From the NCBI GenBank assembly GCA_018105865.1, contig JACLAT010000142.1, positions 1 to 64,000 on the forward strand: a DNA stretch of 64,000 bases. Reading direction: 5' to 3'. Shown in pieces: positions 20,108 to 30,624 of the stretch (the first letter of the stretch is position 1; each line of letters opens with the position of its first letter). Both the position numbers and the translations under genes were made by a program. Source of the stretch: Metaphire vulgaris (Eukaryota > Annelida > Clitellata > Crassiclitellata > Megascolecidae). A model generated the notes under the pieces. That model saw nothing but the letters and a program-made list of their open reading frames with translations, ran no database searches and was not told the origin of the DNA.

Positions 20108-22803
20108 AATTAGTAGACATCATTCAGGCAAAGCCCTGCTCAAGCTGATGATACATTTCTTATCTGTTTGCGCTTATTATGCCACCGGTCTAGTTCAGAA
20201 TAGGGCAACCCCCACCCTCGGTGGCTACGATAAAGCAATAAACACTCGTCAAGAGAAGTCGGCTTTGAGGATTTTTGGCGGGAAAATTTTGCTGACCGCT
20301 GTTATAACTCGGCTATTTTATTTTAGCTAATTGAGCTTAAACATTACAAATGTCATTTTACTGATATATTTATAATCAGGACATCCTGTTCAGTGATCGA
20401 TGCACTAATGTACATGTTCACTTATATACTTCGTGATTTGTACTTTATTAGCTTAGCCTGTGTTTTAACTGGTCTAGACGAAGGACATTCCCTATTTATT
20501 TTATCCTTCTACTACTTTGTAATTCAATGGCAACTAATGTCGCGTTGGACCGTTTGTCGTAGATTTACATCCTGTGGTGCATATGGTTTATTGACGGCGA
20601 TAGCTATCGCTGGGCAGCGGTGCCTGAATCATCAAGTTATCCAAGAAGTGAGCATCTCCGATGAAGTTATACTTTTTTATCTGAGGTTCTTCACGTGTAA
20701 TTTTAGAGTTGAGTACCTAGGTAGACGTCATTTTGAATAAGATGATTCTACAGTTTACTCATATGGATAGAGTTACGATCGAATCTTTTAATAGTAAAGC
20801 ATCAACGGGTTACAAAAGTGAATTGCAATATAAGTATTGGTTTTTTTGACAGGAATAAACTGCCATCGGAGTAGAATATGGAAAAGGTGGGAAAATCAAG
20901 AACACAGAATCACATTTGGAGGCATGTGATGATAATCAGCTTCATATTCTATGGCAAGTACAGATTTTAATCTCAAATGAGCTCTCTTTTTCACTAGTTA
21001 TTTACAGATACCCAAATGCATTGATATATTATATCAATATTATTATTTTAAAAAAACTTTTACAAGTCTATGACACATTAAACTTAGCGTGATTTCAAGG
21101 GGCTTATGAGGCATTACTGCCACTGGGGCGCTAACGGGGCTTGAACCCGCTCCATCAGCCTACCGCTTCATATTCATAGATTTTAAAAAGTTCTTTATGT
21201 TTTTAATCTTATTTCTTACATATCAATTTATATCAATTTCCTGGTCCTGATCATCCTCAAATTGAGTTATAAATTCATTCTGAGCGAATTCGGACTCATC
21301 TTCCTGGTGATGCTGCAGAACTTATGTAGCAAGGGATCACGTATTCAAGTCCGTCAATGTTATTTCAATAGATGTCAAATGTGACGCGTGAATGGATGGT
21401 AAAGAAAGGACTGTAAACGAGGCCAATGTTTTTTAATATTTTTTATTTTTCCTAAAAAAACATGTTTTTTCATGCTTTTTATTTTAATATTTATGTTTTT
21501 ACATCTATGTTCATATTGGCCGCGAGAATGACAGATCTTAAAAAGCAGAAATCAGAATGAAAATATCAAATTAGGTGTAATAAACGTTTTTTACGTTTTT
21601 TTATTTTCCCCACGTTTTTTTTCGTTTTTTAACGTCATTTTATTTTTGTCAACGGTTTTTATTATAAAAAACGTTGGCAAAATAAAAACACAGAGTTTCT
21701 TAAACCAGTTAGAAAAATTAGCCTTTTTGTTGGCGTTACATTTATTGACACTTTTCCGTTTCATTATCTGCATTGCATGCTGAAGCACATACCCCCGCTG
21801 ACGGATCATTGTTCGCCTTATTTCCTCGCAGGGTAAGGAGCGTATATGGGCAATTATTGTCCACCTGGATGAGCCAGTAGTGGGGTCAGATGGTCCACAT
21901 GCATACATCGTTTGTTAGAACACAAAGGAGCCAAATTACCGCTTTCATTTGGACGTGTCACCTGCTCCAAATGACTACTATATACTGGAGTGTGACGCAA
22001 CCCACGGCATTTGCTTATTAAAACATAGAGTGAGCCTTATTGAGAAATTAAAAAGATAAAATTATTGCTTTTATGTCGTCATTGTTGTGCAAGTGTTTAA
22101 TTACATTTAAAAAATATAGTTGCATTGCGTTAGTAGTCAGCGTATTATTGCTGTTTATTTCATTTCACAGTCGTTGTGCATAGTGTGACTTAATTGCATA
22201 AGCGGCGAAAGAGTCATCGACACTGACTGCGATCATTTGACTGTTAAGCAACGCGTTTTCTGCCCCAGCGACGGTAACATATTTTAGCTTTACTCATCTT
22301 CACTGATCATGCACTTATGCCTGAAATTCCTGGTTCCTCTGCAGCTGTACCCGGATGGTGACGTGTACTCTACCGGCCTGTATTCTGAACCGATGGTTAC
22401 TCATCTCCTGCCTGAGCCCACGTAGGTAGTAGGCTAACCCACACCGTTACTATATATAGTCAAGTGCAAAACAACAACAGCTATTGCTTACTCATTCTAC
22501 CATCTACAACCCCAACTGCTCCAGTATCAATAAGTCCGGGTTATAAACTAAGCTAAGGCAAATACTCAGTTCAAAGCTAGGACTGTCTCGAAATACAACT
22601 GCTAAACAATTATCAAACTCTTACTGAGCTCTATAGAAGTACTCTACTGTTATATTCTTCTACTGTTATAATAATCACCAAAACTCGCCATTGGTATTAC
22701 TCATATTATACCTTGTGAAATTTTACTTAAATCTATTGACGTCTCCTGCCCCCTACAAATGGTTTCATGGTCAGTGATTGGTCAACCATTGCAATAAATA
22801 TTC
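20108..22803. other. No convincing gene
   Basis: The stretch is AT-rich and non-coding as far as I can see. A 115-codon frame at 20393-20740 has no recognisable domain and biased hydrophobic content, so I do not call it a gene. T-rich segments at 21420-21500 and 21585-21660 share ACGTTTTTT-like phrases. A strong imperfect hairpin lies at about 21633-21690, where GTCAACGGTTTTTA pairs with TAAAAAACGTTGGC. A tRNA-like segment is listed separately. Confidence 0.5.
21100..21182 (-). repeat. tRNA-like segment, possible SINE head
   Basis: On the minus strand, GCGGTAGGCTGATGGAGCGG is followed by GGTTCAAGCCC, a recognisable B box with an A-box-like GTAGGCTGATGG upstream. The spacing between the boxes is too short for a complete tRNA, and no anticodon stem or acceptor stem could be drawn. 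It is most likely a tRNA-derived SINE fragment or a pseudo-tRNA. Confidence 0.4.
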
Positions 22804-23041
22804 CTATTTTTTACTAAAGACACTGGCAATCATTTTTTTATTTACATAAAATAGGAAATCAATCATATCAGAGTACTCTTCAACATTGAAGTTAAATGGT
22901 GGTACTTCAAAACATCTCACTCCACGCAAACGGGTCTTTGAGGCTCGAGCTCGCATGATTCGGCGTAAGCCCAGTTCCCTAATATGTGGCCTTTCATCAG
23001 TCAATATTGCAAGAATAATATTTTCAGGATGGCCAAAATAG

Positions 23042-24123
23042 CAGAGATGTAGCAAGTACACAATGCTTCAAGTACAAGTACAAGTACCTGACCTCCGAGT
23101 ACAAGTACAAGTACAAGTACTTGCATTCCAAAAACTCCGAGTACAAGTACAAGTACCTGGCCTCCGAGTACAAGTACCTGACTTCCGAGTACGAGTACAA
23201 GTACCTGGCCTCCGAGTACAAGTACAAGTACAAGTACCTGGCCTCCAAGTACTAGTACAAGCACAAGTACAAGTACTGAAGCCTCGAGTACAAGTACAAG
23301 TACCGATCCTCATAGTCAAATACAAACAGCAAGTAGGCCTACACTTTATTAACGGGTAGCTGTTTGTCACGGTTATTGAATAAAATGGTGCTAGAACAAA
23401 ATGTCCGAGGACAAAATGTCACGAAAAAAATGTCAGCGGACAAAATGTCATTTTAACTCTAACCCTAACACTAACCCTAACCCTAAACCGTGACATTTTG
23501 TCCTCTGACATTTTCTACATGACATTTTGTCCGTGACATTTTGTCCTCGGACAGTTTGTCCGGCCACGAATAAAATTGACACAATTAGCATCTAAATATC
23601 ATCACAGTTGCACTAAAAAAATAGAGATGATAGTCTTGCATCGGTCATATTAGCCCTATGCGGTCTCGCGATCAAGCCAGCTTGGCTAAATACGGGTTTA
23701 ATTGGTGCGCCAGAAGCAGGCACACTAAGGTCTCTAATTAATGGCTGCATTATGCAGCCTGTTGAACTCCTTTCTATTAACTTCACTGTTACAAAATATG
23801 ATGGTATCAGTGGCTTCATCATAAATATCGTTGAGTTCCAGGTACTTGGCCATCTGTGAGGATGTGCTTGTCATTAGCCTAAAGGAACAGCATTACTGGT
23901 ACCATTGAAGTACATGTAGCCAGAGATGTAGCAAGTACACAATGCTTCAAGTACAAGTACCTGGCCTCCGAGTACAAGTACAAGTGCAAGTACTTGCATT
24001 CCAAAAACTCCGAGTACAAGTACAAGTACAAGTACCTGGCCTCCAAGTACAAGTACAAGTACTAAAAATTTGTACTCGAGTACAACTCGAGTACAAGTAC
24101 AAGTACCAAGTACTACATCTCTG
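23042..24123. mobile_element. hAT-like element with GTACAAGTAC arrays
   Basis: It starts CAGAGATGTAGCAAGTAC and ends CTACATCTCTG, with a perfect 8-bp duplication caaaatag (23034-23041 and 24124-24131). It contains two arrays of ACAAGTAC units: 23058-23310 and 23945-24115. Both start with the same end sequence CAGAGATGTAGCAAGTACAC, so the right-hand part looks like a second copy of the left end. The centre (about 23335-23900) is unrelated sequence including a telomere-cored palindrome. Several frames through the arrays encode Leu-Val or Cys-Thr repeats and are artefacts. Confidence 0.88.
23390..23565. mobile_element. Palindromic MITE-like repeat with CCCTAA core
   Basis: The left half carries GGACAAAATGTC-type units (about four) and the right half the inverted GACATTTTGTCC units (about five). 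The two arms pair over roughly 60 bases. Between them lie about five CTAACCCTAA-type units (23458-23488). The arms also match themselves in tandem, so both hairpins and slipped forms are possible. No coding capacity and no certain target duplication. Confidence 0.7.
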
Positions 24124-25074
24124 CAAAATAGCCATTATGCTGTATGACTGGATAAACAACAGCTTTAAAATCTTCTGGTAAGTAACGAGATCGCTTCATC
24201 ACCATCCATAGATGTCAGGATCCATCCTTCGAAGATGGCTTTGACTTAGTTGCGAACCATACTGGCGCATAGACCCTGAGTACAAATTGCGCTACTGTTT
24301 TCAGATTTCACCCGGCTTCTCTGTCGCAACTTACAAACGCAAGACTCTGTTGGCCCTTGTAACCCAGCGTGACATAGCAAGTTGTCCAGGCAGACGGTGA
24401 GATAGTGAGACAGAGCATTGTCCAGTGATTACTGCTTGACAAATGTCAAATAAATATTGCTGATCTGAACTCAAGTCATCAACAGTTACAGGAGGAAAGT
24501 CACATGGTGTCCGCTCATTGGAAACAATCGGCAATGTGCCACATTTCTGCAATCGAGATCCAATAGGTTCAGTGAAACTTCTAGGTCCTGTTGTTCTGCC
24601 ATCTATGTGCTCAAACAAATGTCGAAGTTCATTCGCATGCAGAAGACAAACAAACCACTGCAAAGGTCGTTTAACATGTAATTCAAGAAGTCTTATAACA
24701 TCACCGTTCTTACCAACATTAACTGCCGTGCCATCACATCCAACTACCAGCAGATGCTGGGCATCAATGTCATTTCTATGCAGAAAGGTAGCAATAGCTG
24801 TCTGTATACTAGAAGCACTGCCTCTTGTGACCGATAGTTAGTTAGTTAATATGCAACTTATATGGCGCTATAGTCACAGCAGGCCAAGATCAAGAGCGCT
24901 TTATAGATTGCTCTTAAATGAGATGTTAAACAAGTGCGTCTTAGTCTGGTAGCAAACATTTCAAGACTAGTAGCGTTGGTCACAATGTCATGCAGGGAGT
25001 TCCAGAGGAGGGGAATGTCATGCAGGGAGTTCCAGAGGAGGGGAACCCCCGGGTGAAAGACCTCTCCCCGAATG

Positions 25075-26797
25075 TCACTGTGTTAGATGGATGGGTACAA
25101 CCAACTGAACCCGACCACAGGAACGAAGCTGCCGCCGACAGTCAGTGAGCGAGGGCCTATGCACCAGTTCAGCTAAGTAGACTGGGCAGGCGGGATCATT
25201 GAGGGCCCGGAATGTCAGGCAGCATCTCTTGTAGATGATGCGCTCAGGGATGCGCAACCAGTGCAGCTTGTCCTTGAGTAAGGGGGTGACGTGCTCGCCC
25301 CGTCTGGCACCGTAGATCACGCGGGCAGAAGCATTGAAGATCATCTGCAGACGGCTCAGTTTGGGATCTGGTAGGCCGAAGAGGATGCTGTTGCAGTAGT
25401 CAATCCTCGTGATGACGACGGCACGCACGAGTTGGATCTCTGCCGACGTTGGAAGGTGCCGACGGATCGCCCTGATCCTCCGAAGCTGATAGAAGGAACT
25501 CCGAGTGACACAACTGATGTGGCCATCGAGAGAAAGCGATTCATCTAACAGGACCCCGAGGAGGCGTATACTTCAGCCGACGGTACAATTTAAATCCCGT
25601 CAATGACAAACGGTACACGGCTGAGCAAGTGCCCCCTCCTGGGCGTAGCAGTCCAAAGCACTTCGGTTTTGCCAGGATTCAGTGCTAGACGATTGACTTC
25701 AGTCCAATGTCTGATCTTTGTAATATGCGGGCGATGACACGATCACGCAGTAGGTCCATATCCTCAGGGAGGCATGAGGCGTATATCTGCACGTCATCAG
25801 CATAGGCGTGCGCCGCCAGACCGCACGGTTCAATGATTTGTCGAATGTCTGCCACATAAAGGACAAACATAAGTGGACCTGGAACAGATCCCTGCGGTAC
25901 TCCACTGAGGACAGGGCGCGAGGCAGACGCGGAGCAATTCCAACGGCCTGACTGCGACCTATCTTTGAGATAATCATGTATCCAGGAAAGGACTTTGCCA
26001 CTGATTCCATAGGTTAGCTCAAGACGTCGGAGGATTATTTCGTGGTTCACTGTGTCGAAGGCAGCAGATAGGTCGAGTACACATAGGAGCGCCACCTGTC
26101 CATTCATTATCGCGTCGATGATGTCGTTAAAATACGCAGGATGGCCGTTTCCGTGAAGTGACCACGCCTGTAAGCCGACTGGTATTTCGGCATTATCCCA
26201 TTCGTCGACAGATATCTCTCTAACACTTTAGAGAGGAATGCAAGATTGGAGACCGGACGATAGTTGGTGACATCAGCGGGATTAGCTCCTAGTCGCTTAA
26301 GGTGCGGATGAACGATCGCATGTTTTCACGACGTCGGGAATTCTCCAGTTCTCAGCGAAGTAGACATGAGCGTCGCCAGGAATGGCGCCAAGATGTCAAT
26401 GAATTCTTTGAGAAGCCATACCGGGAGATGATCTAGTTCGCACTGTTTGCTCGTGGATGACCGAACGATCGCTATAATTTACGCTGTCGATGGAGGGACG
26501 AACTCAAAGAAGGAGTATCCTGTGAGCACTGTGTACTCCGCAGGTCCGGCGTCAGACGTTTTCTCACAAATAGCGGTAATTTTGTCTTCGAGGTGCTGGT
26601 GGAAGTCATCCGCAGAAAAGCTGGTAGGCGCACTGGAGGTCAGCATTGCCGAGAAGCTTGTCCAGGTGCCTCCACGTCTGTTTTGGGTCCGATGAAGCCG
26701 AATCCAGCGCCTTCCTCCAGTTTTGGCGGCTCTTGGTCCGAACTAGGCGCCTACTGGCATGAAGAGCTGAGCGCCAGGTGTTGTGGGCCTCGGCCAC
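25075..26797 (-). pseudogene. LINE-A copy 1 reverse transcriptase
   Basis: From the N-terminal side, a frame at 26797-26606 begins with the linker AEAHNTWRSALHASRRL and DPKQTWRHLDKLLGNAD. The palm region at 26107-25685 shows LLCVLDLSAAFDTVNHEIIL, SGVPQGSVPGP and HAYADDVQIYA, so catalytic aspartates are present. The thumb and C-terminus (25428-25075) read ITRIDYCNSILFGLPDPK, LSRLQMIFNASARVIYGA, HVTPLLKDKLHWL and YLAELVHRPSLTDCRRQL. The segment between 26600 and 26110 is broken by frameshifts. Confidence 0.88.
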
Positions 26798-26879
26798 GTT
26801 TCCCGAACCAGCGAACCCTTCTTTTTCCGTTTCAGATAGAACCTTTCAAGAGACGACGTGCTGTGCGTCGCGCTTGCCT

Positions 26880-28097
26880 TCACTCATGGTCGTAATAGGG
26901 ACGATGAGGTCGGATCCGAACGGACGACTCGGTCACCGGCGCAAGCTCGTCCAAGATTTCCGTTATGACTGAGTGATAACGATCAGCCAGTTCAGTTGCG
27001 GATCCAGGTTCACCGAAATCCAGAGGATTACATAGCGTTGACCTCTTAAGCCGTAAAATAAACTGGTCTTGGTCGAAGGACGACCAGCGCCTCCTCCGGA
27101 TGGTAATATACTCCGGTCGAGGGTAAGTGGCCGAGACTGATCTGTGGACCAATTTATGGTCAGAGAGCCCATTCTCGACTACAGCGACATCAAGAGAATC
27201 ACTGCAACCCACCACGCTCATGGGTCGGCTCACGTACGCATTGACGCAGATTAAACGTATCCAGTAGCTGGGCGAATTTCAAGCTATCAGTGTCCGTCGG
27301 ACGCTCCAGATGATGGTTCAAATCACCGACTATCCATATAAGCTGTTGTAGGTAACTAAAGATTCCAGTAAGGTAGAAAATTCCGCGAAGAATTGGTCGG
27401 ACACGCGCTGTGATCCAGGTCTGTAGACGGCCGCAGTTATAAATGACGAGTGTCCGCCACCAACTCTACAGCATAGCAGATCGAACGTTTTAGGTTTAAG
27501 CTTACTGTGGAGTTTAGCAATGATAATCCCCGGCCTGGAGACAATAGCTATTCCTCCGTGATTGGTATAGCGAGCATTCTCAAGTTGAGTCCCCGGCGGG
27601 ATAGTGCGTGCCGCTTCAATAACACTCAGACCCATGCTGCGAAGTCTCTTCACAACAACGCAATCGGAATGTTCATGCCAAGATTCTATGAGCGCTAAGA
27701 CATCCAGCCGATAATCCGTAAAGAGGTCCGGAACGTTCTCAGTCTTATTGTTCACAGAGCGGATATTCAACAATCCCAGTCTAAGCTTCAGTGCTGGAGG
27801 ATTAGAATAGCGTTCAATTCTCGGATACAACAGCGATGGTCTTAGATGGTTCGTTGGCTTGACCTGTACGATGGTCTGAACGTTTCTGTGTGAACGCTCG
27901 TGAACCGATCTGATCAAGGTCGATCTCCGAAGCCTCTGTCCTGCTCTGCATCCCCGAGCCCTCCTCTTCCGGAAGGGAGATGGCTGAGAAAGGCGGTCGA
28001 GCCGGCGACGAATAATTGTCGAGAGACGCCAGTATGGACCGGAACAGGAACGAAGATCCAGAAGCTCAGTACGCGAGTAGGCAAGAGTATTGATCAT
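26880..28097 (-). pseudogene. LINE-A copy 1 apurinic-like endonuclease
   Basis: The frame 28097-27330 has an N-terminal basic region and then LRLGLLNIRSVNNKTENVP, LDVLALIESWHEH (catalytic glutamate region), GGIAIVSRPGIII and AAVYRPGSQ. After a frame change the second half at 27233-26880 shows GLSDHKLVH, the conserved SDH block, followed by a linker with RPEYITIRRRRWSSFD. This is the APE-type endonuclease that nicks the target DNA. Frameshifts break it near 27240-27330. Confidence 0.82.
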
Positions 28098-28455
28098 CGT
28101 AAAAAGTCACCGCGAGAACGTGTTGGAAGATAGATGAGTCGAAATAAATCCACACGTAAGAAAATCCTCGTCAGAGGCAGTTGATTCTCGACGCTGAGAC
28201 AGTCTTCGACGCGAAACTATCGCCACCAAGCGATTGCAAAAGAGGATAAGAAGAGCGACACCGCCCCCTCGACGCTAACCAGTTACTCCCCGAATCTGGA
28301 GCGAATCGCCGAAAAAGAGGAAGTTGTAAGATCACAGTCGATACCCGACGCTATGACGAAGTGCGCGAGATCTAGGTAGACGACAAAAAGCTGGTAACTA
28401 CTCTGAAATGTCCGATAACTAGCAGCGGGCACAACACCCACGGGCAGCAGAATGC

Positions 28456-28505
28456 AGCGCCCCCTAGCGAACTCCAATATACTTTGGAGTTCGCTAGGGG
28501 GCGCT
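28456..28505. repeat. Perfect 22-bp palindrome at LINE-A 5' end
   Basis: The arms are 28456-28477 and 28484-28505 with a 6-base loop tatact. The arm begins AGCGCCCCCTAGCGAACTCC. It lies 3 bases inside the target duplication, at the exact 5' terminus of the minus-strand LINE. Confidence 0.97.
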
Positions 28506-28516
28506 AGGGACCGATA

Positions 28517-28688
28517 TACTTTTATATCTCACAATATTGGCACCTTACATGCAAATGAAATGAAAATAAGCAGAAAGGTGGGGAAATATGTGCTGTACAT
28601 GTATGGCAATTTTGATTAAAATATATTTAGGAATTTTTAAGAAATCATAGTTTTTCTGCTGGGTGTTTTTTCAGAGACACCCTGTAGA
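28517..28688 (-). mobile_element. Rep-M mariner-like repeat in TE-X minus copy
   Basis: On the minus strand it starts CAGGGTGTCTCTGAAAAAAC after TA and contains CATATTTCCCCACCTTTCTG. It is the same repeat as 18032-18293. It is truncated near 28517, about 260 bases shorter than the plus-strand copy. Confidence 0.82.
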
Positions 28689-29407
28689 GCAGCTGAAGTT
28701 ACCTTCTGCATCAAAACAGAAGTCACAGCACACGGAGGCTTCCATCTGTCTGGTAGATTGTTCTGAACTTGATTTCAGCCGGTATTTGGTAAGTCTACCT
28801 TCCCCTTGCGACTTTCTTCTCCCTCGTTCCTCCAACATCAAGGTAGTTGCACGATCAACTCCGCCTATCATCATCTTGCGTGCACTTCTTTTTTGGTCCT
28901 GAAGAAACTTCTGCTCTAAAACAGGAATCTTCCCGACTTTTTACATCTGCATCACGAATAATCAACACACTTGCAGGATGCAAAATATCAAGAAGAATTT
29001 TCTGACCTGTACTCTGAAATCAATCGCAGAAGATGCGGAATGTGAAACCGAAATTCGTTCCATATTGGATAAAGGTCAAGCAGTCAACAAAACACTACAA
29101 AATCTATGGAAAAGTCATGACATAGCGATAACAACAAAGATCAAACTATGGAAAACTCTAGTTTGACCGGTGGCAACATACGGATGTGAAACATGGACTT
29201 TGAAAAAAGAGACGAAACAAGGATCAAGGCATTTGAAATTAAAGGATTAAAACAGATTCTGCATATATCATGGACAGAAAAAATACTAATGAATGGGTAT
29301 TAAAGGAGGGAGATGTTACAAGATAATTTTTGGAGTCTATCAAAAGAAGAAAACTGTCGTACTTTGGTCAAATCATGAGGAAGACATGCACCTGTTTAGA
29401 AAAAGAA

Positions 29408-29481
29408 ATGATACAAGGCACAACTGTGCCTTGTATCATTCATTGTATCCTTGCTTTCACTGGAAGTGAAAGCAAGGATAA
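29408..29481. repeat. Two adjacent perfect 16-bp hairpins at a LINE junction
   Basis: Stem 1 pairs 29408-29423 with 29426-29441 (loop ac). Stem 2 pairs 29447-29462 with 29466-29481 (loop gga). Five bases lie between them. Stem 1 begins in RTE coding sequence and stem 2 ends in the start of the inserted LINE. Confidence 0.96.
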
Positions 29482-29830
29482 CTTTCAAGATAGCATCTCT
29501 AGTAGACAAATGTCTACGGAAAGAAGCTCCCAAATATCTGGCAGCAGATTGCCAACTGCAGATAAATCAGAACAGACCAATTCAATTGAGATCCGATCAG
29601 ACAAGGAAACTACAAGTACAGAGAATATATAACATGATGGGAGATCGTTCCTTTCGGAATTTTGGTCCAAGAACATGGAATGCTCTCTCAACGGAACTGC
29701 GAGACGAATCAGTCGAACAAACCATTTTTCTTAAACACCTTAAAACAAACTGTTTTCAAGTTAGTTACTAGCTGAGGCGCTTTTGTTAAAATGCGCCTAG
29801 GAATTTTACTTACTTACTACTTACTTACTA
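29466..29830 (+). pseudogene. CR1/L2-like LINE 3' fragment
   Basis: The frame 29451-29771 reads KARITFKIASLVDKCLRKEA, PKYLAADCQLQ, then DRSFRNFGPRTWNALSTELR and FLKHLKTNCFQVSY with a stop. This is the short C-terminal end of a CR1/L2/Rex-like polymerase. The tail is (TTAC)n-like at 29806-29832. It is inserted in the RTE fragment. Confidence 0.85.
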
Positions 29831-30624
29831 ACTGATGGAAAAAGACAAAAGGCAAACCCACAACCAGATGGACTGATAACATCATGCAATGGACTGGAAA
29901 GACAATTGAAATGGCGAGCCGAAAGGCAGACAACAGAAAATAATGGAAAAATCTCATTCATGATGCTGTCTACTCTCGTAGCGAGGATGGCTGAAGACAA
30001 GACAAGAATCTGAAATCATTGACTTTCTTTTCGTACTTTTCATTTCTCCTTGGCGCAGGAAATCATAGCAGTTTGTTGTAATTTTCATGGTGATTCTTAA
30101 TTAGCTGCACAATCCGAGTCACAGTCACTTGTAGGAATGGAGGTTCTGCTCTATATCTCCTTAATTTTCATAACCAAGACATCGAAAATTTCAGAAGCAG
30201 TTGACTTTGTTAGGATTACTGTTAGTGTTCAGATCGGATCTTACCCACTGATAAATATAATCCATTGGCATATCCTCACTTTTAGCAAAATATTCAAATT
30301 CCTCCGCAGACGGTTGCGTAAAATCGGACATAACGATGGATTTCGTAACATTATTTAGAAATAAACGTTCAAAATACAGCAATCTACATAAAACCAGCAC
30401 ATGCGTAAGAGAATGACATATTATCAGTAGGGAATTCAAAGTTAGATCACGTGGAACGTTGGGATATGGATTTTTAGCATTGTTCCTTAAATAAAAACTT
30501 CTGGCTCCTGTAGGGACAGAAGATGTCAATATTTAAGATGGCAAATGTTGTTGTGGAGTACTCATGGAAAGTGACAACTTTTGAAATGTATTAGATATCA
30601 TAATTCGAACCATCTGCATTCAAT

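Larger units (their letters stand above)
22804..24828 (-). pseudogene. TE-X protein, middle and C-terminal parts, minus-strand copy
   Basis: Reading down the minus strand, 24828-24331 gives HLLVVGCDGTAVNVGKNGD, RPLQWFVCLLHANELRHLFE, then GRTTGPRSFTEPIGSRLQKC, VDDLSSDQQYLFDICQAV and SRWVTRANRVLRL. Decayed sequence follows at 24330-24132. After an inserted hAT-like element (23042-24123) the frame resumes as YFGHPENIILAILTDERPHI, RELGLRRIMRARASKTR and the terminal FNFNVEEYSDMIDF. When the insertion is skipped, the reading frame passes through the junction in phase (NGY then FGHPEN), so the element landed in formerly coding sequence. Function is unknown; a transposase is inferred from repetition and the GCDGT block. 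Confidence 0.65.
24837..28508 (-). mobile_element. LINE-A copy 1 (CR1/L2-like), near full length
   Basis: The element inserted into TE-X and is bounded by an 8-bp duplication GACCGATA (24829-24836 and 28509-28516). The order on the minus strand is 5' region, endonuclease, reverse transcriptase, 3' untranslated region with AAGCGCTCTTGATC-like sequence, and a (TTAAC)/(CTAA)n tail at 24837-24850. The 5' terminus carries a perfect 22-bp palindrome. A direct duplication of about 29 bp lies at 24989-25044. Frameshifts throughout make it inactive. By eye it is nearly identical to LINE-A copy 2. Confidence 0.9.
29023..30008 (+). pseudogene. RTE LINE 3' fragment with 10-bp duplication
   Basis: The target duplication TCTGAAATCA lies at 29013-29022 and 30009-30018. 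Coding traces in order: ECETEIRSILDKGQAVNKTL, KLWKTLV, PVATYGCETWTLKK, then RRKLSYFGQIMRKTC and, beyond an inserted LINE end, DGKRQKANPQPDG-like sequence. The YGCETWTL block and the xYFGHIxR block are RTE hallmarks. It is 5'-truncated and split at 29408-29830 by another insertion. Confidence 0.88.
28693..30609 (-). pseudogene. TE-X protein, N-terminal part, minus-strand copy
   Basis: The frame at 28874-28671 reads MMIGGVDRATTLMLEERGR, KKSQGEG-like helix, SSSEQSTRQMEASVCC and DFCFDAEGNFSCST, matching 16690-16858 of the plus copy and extending beyond it. Upstream, after the RTE insertion (29023-30008), 30055-30009 gives the EKYEKKVND-like segment. The 30529-30191 region matches 15990-16370 of the plus copy. 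Homology begins at about 30609, next to the 3' end of the CR1 LINE. The copy lacks the LINE that interrupts the plus copy, so each copy serves as the other's empty site. Confidence 0.68.

Noticed and set aside
20393..20740. 115-codon frame
   Set aside because: No domain, no splice support and AT-biased codon content; likely chance.
23001..23370. Leu-Val-rich, Tyr-Leu-rich and Cys-Thr-rich frames on both strands
   Set aside because: All six frames through the ACAAGTAC array stay open because the unit lacks stop codons; they are not genes.
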